From positions 18,152,501 through 18,216,500 of the forward strand of contig NC_092660.1 in NCBI RefSeq assembly GCF_032118995.1: 64,000 nucleotides of DNA. Direction: 5' to 3'. The position numbers and the translations under genes are program-made. Each line of letters starts with the position of its first letter. Position 1 is the stretch's first letter. This document shows, one piece after another, positions 34,301 through 47,900 of this stretch. This stretch comes from Asterias amurensis. Taxonomy: Eukaryota; Echinodermata; Asteroidea; Forcipulatida; Asteriidae. The notes beneath the pieces were generated by a model, which did no database searches, had not been told where the DNA came from, and saw only the letters and a list, made by a program, of their open reading frames with translations.

Positions 34301-34654
34301 CTCACGTCCAGGACTTGAATGTACTTGCACGTACGTGTGTTCGATGTTCGATCGAGGCAAAGTCTTCCTCGATTGACGTTACAAAAGGGGTAGGCGGAGT
34401 CACCCCCCACACAACTTTATTTAATTTGTTAAACATATAAATCGTCAAAAACAATTACTCAAAAAATTATTTTATTTTTCAGGAACATATACTCTAATGT
34501 TTGAAAAAATATATATATATATTTCCAGGTGCCTTTAACTAACTTGGAAACTACCGAAGCCAGCCTGTGATATGAAACTCATACTTCAAAAGCCATTGAA
34601 TGTTTAAAAATAGGAACCGGAAACTTTCTAACTTTAAAGGTAAAGTTGTCTTAA

Positions 34655-34955
34655 TTTCAATTTCTTTTTAATGTACCACAAGGGAAACTGACTGGGTAAA
34701 TTTTGAAATGATTTTTGGGGTTGAACAAAGAATTGACTAGAGTGGGATTCGAACCAACGACCTCCGGATTAACGTGCCGGCGCTCTACCAACTGAGCATA
34801 CGGTTGTTTCTGTCTGGCACCCCTAAACAAAGATATTGACAAAATAGGGACACTGCCAATAATATAGGGCTCGCCGGCACGTTAATCCGGAGGTCGTTGG
34901 TTCGAACCCCACTCTATGTAGTAAAATCTTTGTTCAACCCCCAAAAATTCATTTC
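34655..34955. mobile_element. Foldback element with tRNA-like arms
   Basis: Two inverted arms, each with a tRNA-like core: CGCCGGCACGTTAATCCGGA then GGTCGTTGGTTCGAA. The minus arm also has the A box GCTCAGTTGGTAGAGC. Outer arms GGGTTGAACAAAGA / TCTTTGTTCAACCC. Absent from the matching place in unit A (about 18975), so it is a later insertion. Confidence 0.8.
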
Positions 34956-35184
34956 TTTTTGTTGGAACCGTTCATCAAATTAGGCGGTAGCATTTTTGAG
35001 ATATCGCCGGAAAGCTTCAGAGGCTTTGTTCACAGCGGAAAGAATAATCCGTAATAATTGGGGAAACAATCTGAGAGACGATAGCACAGAAACAGATTGA
35101 GATAATATTCTTTATTCCCGATGCAAATTTAACATCTATTACATCGTTGCGGTAGGCCTACCCGCTGCCAAAACATAGGATTTG

Positions 35185-35350
35185 CGGGCAATATCGGTAG
35201 TCTGGTAAGACACTGCTCTAGAATTGCACAGGTCGTGGATTCGAATCCCACCCTAGTGATATGCCTGTGATATTTTTACACAGGCCTCGGGAAGTACTGA
35301 GTATACAGTGCTAACACACATCGGTGTATGGGTAAAAAATAAATAAAAAA
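35185..35350 (+). mobile_element. tRNA-derived SINE (type 1), copy in unit B
   Basis: A box GTAGTCTGGTAAGACACTGC, B box GGATTCGAATCCCACCCTAG, tail ACACACATCGGTGTATGGG. Paralogue of 19215-19390. Confidence 0.75.
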
Positions 35351-35779
35351 TATTCTTTATCCCCGATGCAAATGTAACATCTATTAGAAATACTTATGGT
35401 TGAATCCCTCTCTTTAGAACCACATTCCTTTGTTGAATGCAATTCTCAAAAATGTTGTACATTATCAACAGCTACAGTGCATCGTATTCTTTTTAAAGTC
35501 ATATTTTTTTGGAGTAAATATACAAAAGGTTACCCTCCCTTTAAGCACTGTTTGATTAGGTATTTAAAAGCGAGGTAGCAAGCGCAAAGCCGACAGTGGC
35601 ATTTTGGGTTGAGCTGTTTCCTCATTCACTCGCTCGCCCGCTCACGGTTGAGTTAACACACCATATAAAAAGTAGCCTCCTCATCCTGCAAAAATTATCT
35701 GGGAGTCTGCGAAGTAAAAAATACTTTTTGATATTACAACTCCAAAAGCCCGTGACAGTTTTATACCAATAAATTTACG

Positions 35780-35787
35780 TATATAAA
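35780..35787 (+). promoter_or_regulatory. TATA box of amidohydrolase copy B
   Basis: TATATAAA 132 bp before the start codon, conserved with copy A. Confidence 0.55.
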
Positions 35788-35918
35788 ACGTTCAAAGTTT
35801 TATTCAACGTAAAGGCTAGGTGCGTCTTATTCCTGTTCTAGCCTTCGATTTAGGACTGTTCGAAACGTTTATACGTACGCGATTATACGAACGGTGTCAA
35901 CTTCGAGTCGGTTAAAAA

Positions 35919-38900
35919 ATGCCTCCCGAAAAAGAAAAGATAGATTATATTCTGTTCGGAGGGAGCATCTTGACGATGGATGAAGACAACCAGGCCACAG
36001 CTGAAGCCATTGCCATCGGGGAGAAGAAGATCGTAGCCGTGGGGACGATGGAAGACGTATTTTCCTTGAAGGGAGGTAAGACAAAGATGATCTACCTTAA
36101 CAAGCAGACCCTGATGCCCGGGTTTATTGAGCCGCACCAACACGCCATCCTTACCGCCCTGACAAACAGCCAGTTCACCAACATAAGCGGTGCCACTTAC
36201 AGGTATGTACAATGGAAAATAGTTTGAAAACTGGCTGACACATATAAAAAGTAAAACAGTATAGGCCCTAAGCTAATATTTATAAACTGTAACAGTAGGC
36301 ATAGGGCCTATGATTGGTGCAAATTTTTGCTCCTTATTTTATGAGGCAAATTTGTCCCAATTATGTCTCTGTTTCGTTGCGGTATCCCATTAGTTATTGC
36401 GAATGAATAAAATGGAACGCAGTACGGTAATACCTTTGGTTTTTGAACGTTTCGACTGTTAACAGCCAAATGTAGATATTGTATAACAAAGCTAACCTAA
36501 CATCTATTATATAAAGCTAACCTAGCTATGAAAATTCCATTTCAAAAGGTGGTAGCATTTTTGAGAAATCGCCGAAAATCTGGAGCGGTTTATGTTCACG
36601 CAGGAAGAATAATCCGGAATCAATCTAAGAAACTATATAGCAGTAACGTTCTAGATACAAGTTTTTTGGAATAGAAACTTATCTCTGTTTTCCATAACCA
36701 CATTTATATCGCAATGAGATGTTTCTAAAAATACTTTATGTCGAAAGCTGCTACCATTGTCTGACCGAATAAGATTATTGTCATTAATTTGAAAGGCATT
36801 GGACACTATTGGTAATTACTCAAAATAATTGTTAGCATAAAAACTTACTTGGTAACGAGCAACGGGGAGATGTTGGTAGTATAAACACTGTGAGAAACTG
36901 CTCCATCTAAAGTAACGTAGTTTTTGAGAAAGAAGTAATTGCTCACTAAAATAATATTTCACGAATTTGCGACCTCACATGAGGTCTCGAATGCAAGGCA
37001 TCTGAAAGAACACAACTTGTGCGACAAGGGTGTTTTTTTCTCTCTCAACTTCGATCGACAAATAAATTGAGCTCACATTTTACAGGTTTGTTATTTTATG
37101 CATATTATATGTTGAGATTCACCAAGTGAGAAGACTGGTCTTTGACAAAAGGTGTACAGGCCTATACTATTGGTAATTACTCAAAATAATTATTAGCATA
37201 AAACCTTTCTTGCATGGTGACGTGTAATGGGGGGAGGTTGATGGTATAAAACATTGTGAGAAACGGCTCTCTCTGAAGTGCCATAGTTTTCGAGAAAGAA
37301 GTAATTTTCCACGAATTTGATTTCGATACCTCAGATTTATAACTTTAGGTCTCGAAATCAACCATCTAAACGCACACAACTTTGTGTGACAAGGGTGTTT
37401 TTTTCTTTCATTATTATCTCGCAACTTCGATGACCGATTGAGCTCGAATTTTCACAGGTTTGTTATTTTATGTATATGATGAGATACACCAAGTGAGAAG
37501 ACTGGTCTTTGACAATTACCAATATAGTGTCTAGGCTTTTAAGAATGATTGCCCAACATTACACTAGGCATACATTCTATTTAATTCCCGGAGCCGTCGA
37601 GGGGCTTCAGGCGGAAGGACCAGCTTCATGAACTTCCTGAAGTTTCACATTCCCTTGTCCAAGGCCAGGCAGCTAGGCCTAATGATGATGATGTAGAAAA
37701 CAATCCTTGAAATATTTCTGCCTGAAATGTCATTATTTGATGAGAAATAAATAATTGAACTTTGCGTTTGGAGTTTATCGCTCAGTGAGCGTTTTATTCA
37801 TTTTTTGTTTGCATCAATGTCATGCAAAATGTGTAATCGGTTTTCACTATTTTCTCGTGACCCAGATGGCCGATCGATCTCAAACTTCTACAGGTTTGTC
37901 AGTTTATGTATATGGTGGATTACATAAAGTGCTCACACTGCCAGCAACTGTATTGCCTGTTTGCCTTTTTTAGTTGTTCAATAATTTGTATCATGTTCTG
38001 TCCTTTTTAATATTGTTTGATAACTGTTTAAATTTTCCATCCCCTGCCGTTTTACTCATAGCTGGGGTAACTTGCCAACAGACCTGTTAATAGACTTGTG
38101 GACGGGTCGTTAGGTCGGCCCTGCGCGCTGGGATGGTGCTCTCGCGGGATCGCTGCTCTCGCGCGGGCTGGTGGCTCCCCGATTTCGACTCCTCATTAAT
38201 GAGGGGTCGGGGGGGGGGCATTGGTTCGCGCGGGAGCGGTGGTCTCCCGGGAGCGCTGTCTCGGCGCGTGGGGCGGATTTGACTACCGGAGTTTTTATGT
38301 ATTGCTCTAAACCATTTTGATGTATTGTCCTGCTTTTTAACGAATATCCTTTTTGGATTGTGTGTATTATTTATTGTGTATATCTCTGCTTGTTTGCCTT
38401 TTATTGTCATTCAGTGATTGTTATTATCTTCTGTGCTTTTTTATATGCCCTCTCTTGCCTTAATGTATTTTTGGGGATTTAGGAGACATACGCCTTTTGG
38501 CGATAGTTATTTTTTTAAATTACTTTTATGCTCTCCTGGGCACCCCACTGTGGTTTTACTTTGTTTTCTTAAATATGTTTAATGTATGTACATGTGATTG
38601 TAAATGTGATTGCCCGAATAAATATTATTATTAGTAAATATTATTAAATATTAACTGTTTTGTTAGCAAAACCAATTCTATAATGTTCCTTTAAAGGCAC
38701 TGGACACGTTTGGTAATTGTCAAAGACCAGTATTTCTCACTCAGTGGATCCCAACAAATGCATAAAACAACAACCATGTAAAAATGTTGACTCAAATTGG
38801 TCATCGAAAGTTGCAAGAGAATAAAGAAAGGGAAAAACATCCTCTCATCATCTGTGTGCATAAAAGGCTTCAGCTAAAATCGTTTTTTATTTGAGTGAGA

Positions 38901-41900
38901 AATAATACCTCTTTCTCAAAAAAAATACGCTACTTCAGAGGGAGCCGTTGCTCACAATCAGCAGCTCTCCATTGCTCTTTACCGGGCAAGTGTTTATGCA
39001 AAGAATGATTATTTTAAACAGTATAGGCCCTAAGCTATTATTTATAAACTGTAACAGTAGGCCTAGGGCCTATGATTCGTGCAAATTTTTGCTCCTTATT
39101 TTATGAGGCAAATTTGTCCCAATTATGTCTCTGTTTCGTTGCGGTATCCCATTAGTTATTGCGAATGAATAAAATGGAACGCAGTACGGTAATACCTTTG
39201 GTTTTTGAACGTTTCGACTGTTAACAGCCAAATGTAGATATTGTATAACAAAGCTAACCTAACATCTATTATATAAAGCTAACCTAGCTATGAAAATTCC
39301 ATTTCAAAAGGTGGTAGCATTTTTGAGAAATCGCCGAAAATCTGGAGCGGTTCATGTTCACGCAGGAAGAATAATCCGGAATCAATCTAAGAAACTGTAT
39401 AGCAGTAACGTTCTAGATACAAGTTTTTTTGGAAAAGAAACTTATCTCTGTTTTCCATAACCACATTTATATCGCAATGAGATGTTTCTAAAAATGCTTT
39501 ATGTCGAAAGCCGCTACCATTGTCTAACCGAATAAGATTTTATTGTCATTAATTTGAAAGGCATTGGACACTATTGGTAATTACTCAAAATAATTGTTAG
39601 CATACAAACTTACTTGGTAACGAGCAACGGGGAGATGTTGGTAGTATAAACACTGTGAGAAACTGCTCCATCTAAAGTAACGTAGTTTTTGAGAAAGAAG
39701 TAATTGCTCACTAAAATAATAATTTCACGAATTTGATTCGCGACCTCACATGAGGTCTCGAATTCAAGGCGTCTGAAAGAACACAACTTGTGCGACAAGG
39801 GTGTTTTTTTCTCTTTCAACTTCAATCGACCAATGAATTGAGCTCAAATTTTATAGGTTGGTTATTTTATGCTTATGTTGAGATTCACCAAGTGAGAAGA
39901 CTGGTCTTTGACAACTACCAATAGTGTACCTTCCCTTTAAGAATGATTGCCCAACATTACACTAGGCATACATTCTATTTAATTCCCGGAGCCGTCGAGG
40001 GGCTTCAGGCGGAAGGACCAGCTTCATGAACTTCCTGAAGTTTCACATTCCCTTGTCCAAGGCCAGGCAGCTAGGCCTATACTTAAAAAAAATCATTCAG
40101 TATATTTGGGATTCCATGGGTGCCTGATAGAAAACTTAAAGGCATTGGACACTGTTGGTAATTACTCAAAATAATTGTTAGCATACAAACTTACTTGGTA
40201 ACGAGCAACGGGGAGATGTTGGTAGTATAAACACTGTGAGAAACTGCTCCATCTGAAGTAACGTAGTTTTTGAGAAAGAAAGAATTGCTCACCAAAATAA
40301 TATTTCACGAATTTGATTCGCGACCTCACATGAGGTCTCGAATTCAAGGCATCTGAAAGAACACAACTTGTGCGACAAGGGTGTTTTTTTTCTCTCTCAA
40401 CTGCGATCGACCAATAATTGAGCTCAAATTTTCACAGGTTTGTTATTTTAAGCATAATATGTTGAGTAAAATATTCACGACTGGCTGTGTCCCTTCAGGG
40501 CCACCATACAATAGTGTACCTTCCCTTCAAGAATGATTGCCCAACATTACACTAGGCATACATTCTATTTAATTCCCGGAGCAGTCGAGGGGCTTCAGGC
40601 GGAAGGACCAGCTTCATGAACTTCCTGAAGTTTCACATTCCCTTGTCCAAGGTCAGGCAGCTAGGCCTAATGATGATGATGTAGAAAACAATCCTTGAAA
40701 TATTTCTGCCTGAAATGTCATTATTTGATGAGAAATAAATAATTGAACTTTGCATTTGGAGTTTATCGCTCAGTGAGCGTTTTATTCATTTTTTTGTTTG
40801 CATCAATGTCATGCAAAATGTGTAATCGGATTTCACTATTTTCTCGTGACCCAGATGGCCGATCGATCTCGAAATTCTACAGGTTTGTCAGTTTATGTAT
40901 ACGGTGGATTTCATAAAGTGCTTACACTGCCAGCAACTGTTTTGTTAGCAAAACCAATTCTGCAATGTTCCTTTAAAGGCACTGGACACGTTTGGTAATT
41001 GTCAAAGACCAGTATTTCTCACTCAGTGGATCCCAACAAATGCATAAAACAACAACCATGTAAAAATGTTGACTCAAATTGGTCATCGAAAGTTGCAAGA
41101 GAATAAAGAAAGGGAAAAACATCCTCTCATCATCTGTGTGCATAAAAGGCTTCAGCTGAAATCGTTTTTTATTTGAGTGAGAAATAATACCTCTTTCTCA
41201 AAAAAAATACGCTACTTCAGAGGGAGCCGTTGCTCACAATCAGCAGCTCTCCATTGCTCTTTTCCGGGCAAGTTTTAATGCAAAGAATGATTATTTTGAG
41301 TAATTACCAATAGTGTCCACAGGTGCCTTTTAAAGACACTGGACACTATTGGTAATTGTCAAAGACCAGTCTTCTCACTTGGTGTATCTAAACATATGCA
41401 TAAAATAACAAACCTGTGAAAATGTTAGCGTAATCGGTCGTCGAAGTTGCGAGAATGAAAGAAAAAACAACCTTGTCACACGAAGTTGTGTGCTTTCAGA
41501 TGTTTTATTTCGAGACCTCAAATTCTAAATCTGAGGTCTCGAATCAAATTCGTGGAAAATTACTACTTTCTCGAAAACTACATTACTTCAGAGGGAGCCG
41601 TTTCTCACAATGTTTTATACTATCAACCTCTTCCCATTACTCATTACCAAGAAAGGTTTTGTGCTCATAATTATTTTGAGTAGTTACCAATAGTGTCCAC
41701 TGCCTTTCATACAAACTTATACTTAAAATCACTTGAAATGAACGATCTACATATGTACCTTTGATTGAAGGACCTACCAGGAGATTCGTGATGTGATGGA
41801 GAAAAAAATGAAGGATATTGCTGGTGTCCAAGACAGCTCCAAATGGGGTTTGTTTTTCGGTTGGGATCCAGAGCTCGTGCCCGACCTTCCGACGCTTAGC

Positions 41901-44900
41901 GCCGCCTACCTGGACGATAAGTTCCCCTCCAACATTCCGATGGCAGTGGTCGGACAGAGCGGTCATGTTGCTTGGGTTAATAGTGAAGCTCTGAAAGTGG
42001 CAAACGTGAGTGTATTTAAGCTCGGTACATACTTCCTGCGAATGCGAAAAGGGCACTTCAATTAGAAAATCTTCAAGTCAATGGGGAACTTTTGAAGGGG
42101 ATCCAATGCCAAGACGGAGGTCATGGCCTCTTTTATGTGGTCTGCGTGTAATTCTAGGCCTGTTTTGACGCCGCAGCCCTGTTTTCGCTGCGAATGTTTC
42201 GCAGGAGTTTGGATGCGAATTATTGTTTGTGACGTCAAAATTCACATTCGTAGGAAGTATGGATCGGGCTTCAGTCTTTTTTAATCGAAAAATTCCTTTT
42301 AAAGATGTAGTCATCTCGAGATAAGTGGTACCATATACATGAATAACTAGTCTTGGTTCCAAGACCATTGGTATTGCGCGGTCACACACAACCAACGTTC
42401 CGATTATGCACGGCAAAAACTGTACACGCTTGTTATGAACGAACGCTAGCGGGCGCTCTGTTTCTCTGATTTAGATCCCACATGGAGCAAGTTCGGGTGC
42501 ACACAATGGTTAACTAAAGGTTGACCATTTTGACTCGAACCCAGGCTGGTCGACCACTGGTGGACTATTTGTGCGCACTCGAACTTGCTCATGGTGAGAT
42601 CTATCAGAGAAACAGAGCGCCCGCTAGCGTTCGTTCGTTACAAGCGTTTACAGTTTTTGCCGTGCATAATCGGAACGTTGGTTGTGTGTGACCGCGTAAC
42701 ACCAATGGTCTTGGAACCAAGACTAATGAATAACCTCAACTCGAATTTAAAAAGTCTCGTTCACTCAAGTCATTCTCTAACAAACTTAACTCATCACTGT
42801 AGATCTAGTAGGCTGTACACTAATTGTACAAAACTTTTGTTTTTATAATTATTTATATTGATTAGTCTGGTCCGTGTCATTGTTACTATTTTCCCTCGTC
42901 GTGTCCAACACTGGCTTGATATTATCTTTGAAATTTCTGTACATGTTATTCTGTTGAATATACATGGCATCCATCTTTTTATAATCATACTCATTGCTTA
43001 CTTGTTTTCAACTGATGTTTAATTGTCATTGTCAGCATGAAAAATATATATGTGTATTGAATTGAAGTCATCATTCGCTGCTTAAGGAACTCATACAGTT
43101 GGATGGCACTTCCAGAGATCCGTATATAGTGTTTATGGACTCGAGTATTGTTTGAAGCTTTGCATGGTGTGGAGAGATAAGAAGAAACTATAAATAAATA
43201 GTAAACGTGAGGGTACAACCATTTGTAAATCTCTTAAGGTGAGTGTTGGCTCTGAAAAGAGCCGACAGGGTCTCGACGTTTCGAACTGTATACTCTGCTC
43301 GTCTTCAGGAGAATGCTGGACTGCTGGCGGTGGTGAAGCTTAAGTAGCGCTGGTTGGATGAGCAATTGGGCTCCTTTCAGACAGATTTTGTCTTTTAAAC
43401 TCTCTTAATGGGAGGGATTTCAAATTTAATCCATAGTATTTTAATTAGGGACTTTTAAGTGCTTTGGATTCATTTTTAAATCATAAAATGTATTGGTCCC
43501 TAACTACAATCTTTTGGATCAACTTTTTAATCCCTCCCATTTAGAGTGATGGCCTGATGTGAAACTATTTCATGACTTCCTGGTAAAAATGTACACAATA
43601 CATGTATGTCTAAATTCTTAGAAGTTTTAATATAGTGTTACGGCCCCTATTAACACTGACAATAAACCATTGAAAGCAGGTCATGCAAGCAATACCAATA
43701 GTTCATGGTTAATTTCTGGTTAATGCACATTTCTGTTAAAGGCAGTGCATGGACACTATTGGTAATTACTCAAGATAATTATTAGCATAAAACCTTACTT
43801 GGTAACAAGTAATGGGGAGAGGTTGGTAATATAAAACATTGTGAGAAACGGCTCCCTCTGAAGTGGAGTAGTTTTCGAGAAAGAAGTAATTTTTCAACAA
43901 TTTGATTTCGATACCTCAAGTTTAGAATTTGAGGTCTCGAAATCAAGCATCTGAAAGCACACAACTTCGTGTGATAAGGGTGTTTATTCTGTCAAAGTTA
44001 TCTCGCAACTCCGACGACCAATCGAGCTCAAATTTTCACAGGTTTGTTATTTTATGCATATGTTGAGATACACCAAGTGAGAAGACTGGTCTTTGACAAT
44101 TACCAATAGTGTCCACTGGCTTTAAAGGATTCGGGTACTTTTTCAAAATGTCCACAGATTTACATTAAACTTACAGGGTTTGAAGACAATGATAGTGGAA
44201 AGCTTCCCTTCAAATATTACTAACTAAGGTTGTGTAGTTTTTGAGAAATGAGTAAAACAAGTCACAAAATAGTTTTGGTCTCATGAGACCAAAATTATTT
44301 TAGCATGTAAAATCCCCTTAACCAGTTATGATATTATATCATAACCAGTTATGATATTATACCAAAACCATAGCATAACTGGTTAATACATTTTTACATG
44401 CTAAAACTGAGACGAAAATTATTAATTTTACTCATTTCTCAAAAACTACAGCACCTCAGTAAGTAAATTTCAAGGGAAGCGCACTACTATCATAATCTTC
44501 CAACTGTGTAAGTTTAATGTAAATCTGTGGACATTGTGTTTTTTGTTAGGAAAAAGTAAACAATACCCTTTAAATGAATAAATGTGATGTTATCAAATTG
44601 TCATCCACACGGAAAAGTGTGGCACGCGCGCATAGGTCTAGGCATACCATGAATTTGTTTTAAAAAGGCACAGGACACTATTGGTAATTACTCAAAATAA
44701 TTGTTAGCATAAAAACTTACTAATTGGTAACGAGTAATGGGGAGAGGTTGATAGTATAAAACATTGTGAGAAACGGCTCCCTCTGAAGAGACGTAGTTTT
44801 TGAGAAAGGGGTAATTTCTCACTCAAATAATATTTGAATTGAAATCGATACCTCAGCTGAGGACTCTCGATGTCAAGCATCTGAAAGCACACAACTTGTG

Positions 44901-47900
44901 CGACAAAGGTGTTTTTTCTTCCATTATTCTCTCGCAAATGCACATGTTGAGATACACCAAGTGAGAATACTGGTCTTTCACCAAGTGTCCAGAGTAAGCA
45001 CAGTGCCTTTAAAAAAAGTAGGCCTACACCTTTGGTGAGAAATGAGTAAAACAATGTCACAACAATATTTTTTGTCTCAGTCTGTCAGTGAGACGAAAAT
45101 TATTTGCATGTAAAAACGTATTAACCAGTTATTGGATGATAAGGTCTGGTTAATACGTTTTTACATGCTAGAACCATGGAGGAAGGTTCCTCAATGCTAG
45201 AACTGAGACAAATAGTTTCAAAACTACAGCACTTCAGCAAGGGAAGCTTTCTGCTATCATTATCTTCAAACTGTAAATCTGTGGACATTGTGTAACCCAG
45301 ACCCTGGCGCCGTCGACCAATGACGTCACCAACTCACCATCCAAGTTTCTACTCACCTCTCTTTTCATAATTCAATAATTCAATTGTTGTATTGTCACAC
45401 ATATAAAAAAATACATATACAGTGAAATTCACTTCGGCTTGCGAGTCTAATAGTAAAAATTACAGAAAACCCTTAAAGGCAGTGGACACTATTGGCAATT
45501 GTCAAAGACTAGCCTGCACGGTTGGTGTATCTCAACGTATGCATAAAATAACAAACTTGTGAAAATTTGAGCTCAATTGGTTATCAAATTCGTGGAAAAT
45601 TACTTCTGTCTCGAAAACAATGGCACTTCAGTGGGAGCTGTTTCTCACAATGTTTTATACCATTAACCTCTCCCCATTAATTGCTTCCAAGTAAGGTTTT
45701 ATGTTAATAATTATTTTGACAATTACCAATAGTGTCCACTACCTTTAAACCACATAGACATACAATAACTAACAAATAAACAGTATGCGCACATTATGCA
45801 GAGTGACAATTACAGTAAAAAAAAACTGCAAACCCCGAAAACAAATTAAAAAGTATTAATGTCATTAAGTACCCTTATTGCACTGGGATAAAAACTATTG
45901 CGAGATGTTGAACAAAAGGGGCATTAACAGAATTGGTAAAACAAAACTCGTCTACTATCACAGATTTACGTTTTTTTATGATGATAGTAGAAAACAATTA
46001 AAATAATTTCTGTCTGATGTGTCATATTATTGATGAGAAATAAATAAAACTTACTTCCCGTTTGGAGTTTATCGCTCATGGTGAGCGTTTTATTATTTAT
46101 TTTTTAAATGTTTTTAATCGATGTCATGTAAAATGTGTAATCGTTTTTTCTCGTGACCCAGATGGCCGATCGATCTCCAATGTCTACATTTTGTCAGTTT
46201 ATGTATATGGTGGACAACATAACATAAAGTGCTTATACACTGGCAGCAACTGTTTTGTTATCAAAAACCAATTATATAATGTTCATTTAAATAAGTCAAC
46301 GTTGCTGCAACGTTGTGAGATAAGTCAAACTATTAGCTGTGCTACCAATATTAACGATGAAGATTGCAAATCAAACATGAGATTGGTATCATCTTTTGTT
46401 ATCATCTCTTGTCCAGTGGAACACCTCCATCGTATGAATACAACCAGGTTTGGACACAGGGGTTGAAACATTTTCTAAGTAGTGCGCATGAAACAGGAAT
46501 ATAATCAATTATATAATTTCGCCAATTCCATTTTACCAGTAAAATTCATCCATATATGCATACCGCCACCAGCTTCGTAAAAAGTTGGAGAGTTCGTGCA
46601 TTTTGCTGTACCAGCCAGGCTCCTAGTGGATGATGATACCATGGATAATAATACCCATGGCTATACATCCTTACTAACTGAAGGGGATAACACTGTTTCA
46701 GCCCCAGGAGTAGGTGGCTCCTAGTGGATGATACCCATGCCTACATCCTTACTGACTGTGAAGGGGTAACCCTGTTTCAGCCCCAGGAGTAGGTGACTCC
46801 TAGTGGATGATACCCATGCCTACATCCTTACTGACTGTGAAGGGGTAACCCTGTTTCAGCCCCAGGAGTAGGTGACTCCTAGTGGATGATACCCATGCCT
46901 ACATCCTTACTGACTGTGAAGGGGATAACACTGTTTCAGCCCCAGGAGTAGGGTGTGGCAACGTGGCCCTGGTGACAGTTGATTTGGGTCGACGGCCCAA
47001 ATCAGTTAAGTGTAGCCCTCATCACCTTGAAGTGGGTCCGCCAGTGGCCTTGTGATATAAGCGATATCTCATTCAAAAAACACATTGATTTTTTCCACAG
47101 GTAAATAATGACACAGCTCAGCCTGTCGGTGGGACTTACGTCAAAGACAAAGAGGGCAACCTCACCGGACAGCTTCTCGAGGAGCCTGCTATTGTGGGCG
47201 TCATAGGGAAAGCAAACCGTCCAAGCCCAATCGAGATCGCAGGGTCAGTCTGGAAACAGTGGCGCGAATATGCTTCAGCGGGCTTCACGACCGTCACGGA
47301 ACTGGCGTACACACCCAGTGTAGCTCTTTGTTTGTTGTTGAAGATCATCTTTGCCTTGGAAAAGTGTCCAATCCGACTCGGTAAGAGTAACCTCTTATGG
47401 GGTGTCGTGGCCGAGCGGTTAAGAGCACCGAATTCAAGCTCTGCTGATTCTGTTCAGCAGTGTGTGGGTTCGAATCCCGGTCGTGACACTTGTGTCCCTG
47501 AGCAAGACACTTAACTATTATTGCTTCTCTCCACCCAGGGGTAAATGGGGGACCTGTGAGGGCAGAGATGGTTACTGTGATTGATTTAGCCGAGTAGCGC
47601 ATTTGTTGCACGATGCTGTATACTCCCCAGGGAGCTGAGATGGTTTAAGGAGTGAATTAAGGCCCAGTGACCAGGAGTAATACTTTGAAGCGCTTTGAGA
47701 CACCCATTCGGGAGTGAAAAATCGCTATATAAACTCAAATATTATATCATTAACCTAACTTCCACGTGTTGATTTTGACGAATCTGACCCTTTGGTCGTC
47801 GATGGCTCCAACACCACACTAAATTTAATTTGTGTTCAATTTGTCGCGTCGAAGACGTCTATAGGCCCTTTTCGAAACCACAGCTGCGGCTCGTTTGCGT

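Larger units (their letters stand above)
36255..39016 (+). repeat. Intron 1 tandem duplication in copy B, first unit
   Basis: From ACAGTATAGGCCCTAAGCTA to the truncated MITE at 39016. It repeats almost identically at 39017-41290 apart from a LINE-tail insertion and MITE number. Confidence 0.85.
39017..41290 (+). repeat. Intron 1 tandem duplication in copy B, second unit
   Basis: AACAGTATAGGCCCTAAGCT onward repeats 36255-38990. Inside it a block of about 590 bp (MITE plus GAATGATTGCCCAACATTAC..) occurs twice (39553-40080 and 40137-40680). Confidence 0.85.

Noticed and set aside
38087-38410. 107-codon Pro/Arg-rich minus ORF
   Set aside because: Arises from the GC-rich part of a truncated LINE insertion that is absent from the sister unit.
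47398-47485. Functional tRNA-Leu gene
   Set aside because: The tRNA-like head runs straight into a SINE body and tail found elsewhere in the window, so it is a SINE rather than a tRNA gene.
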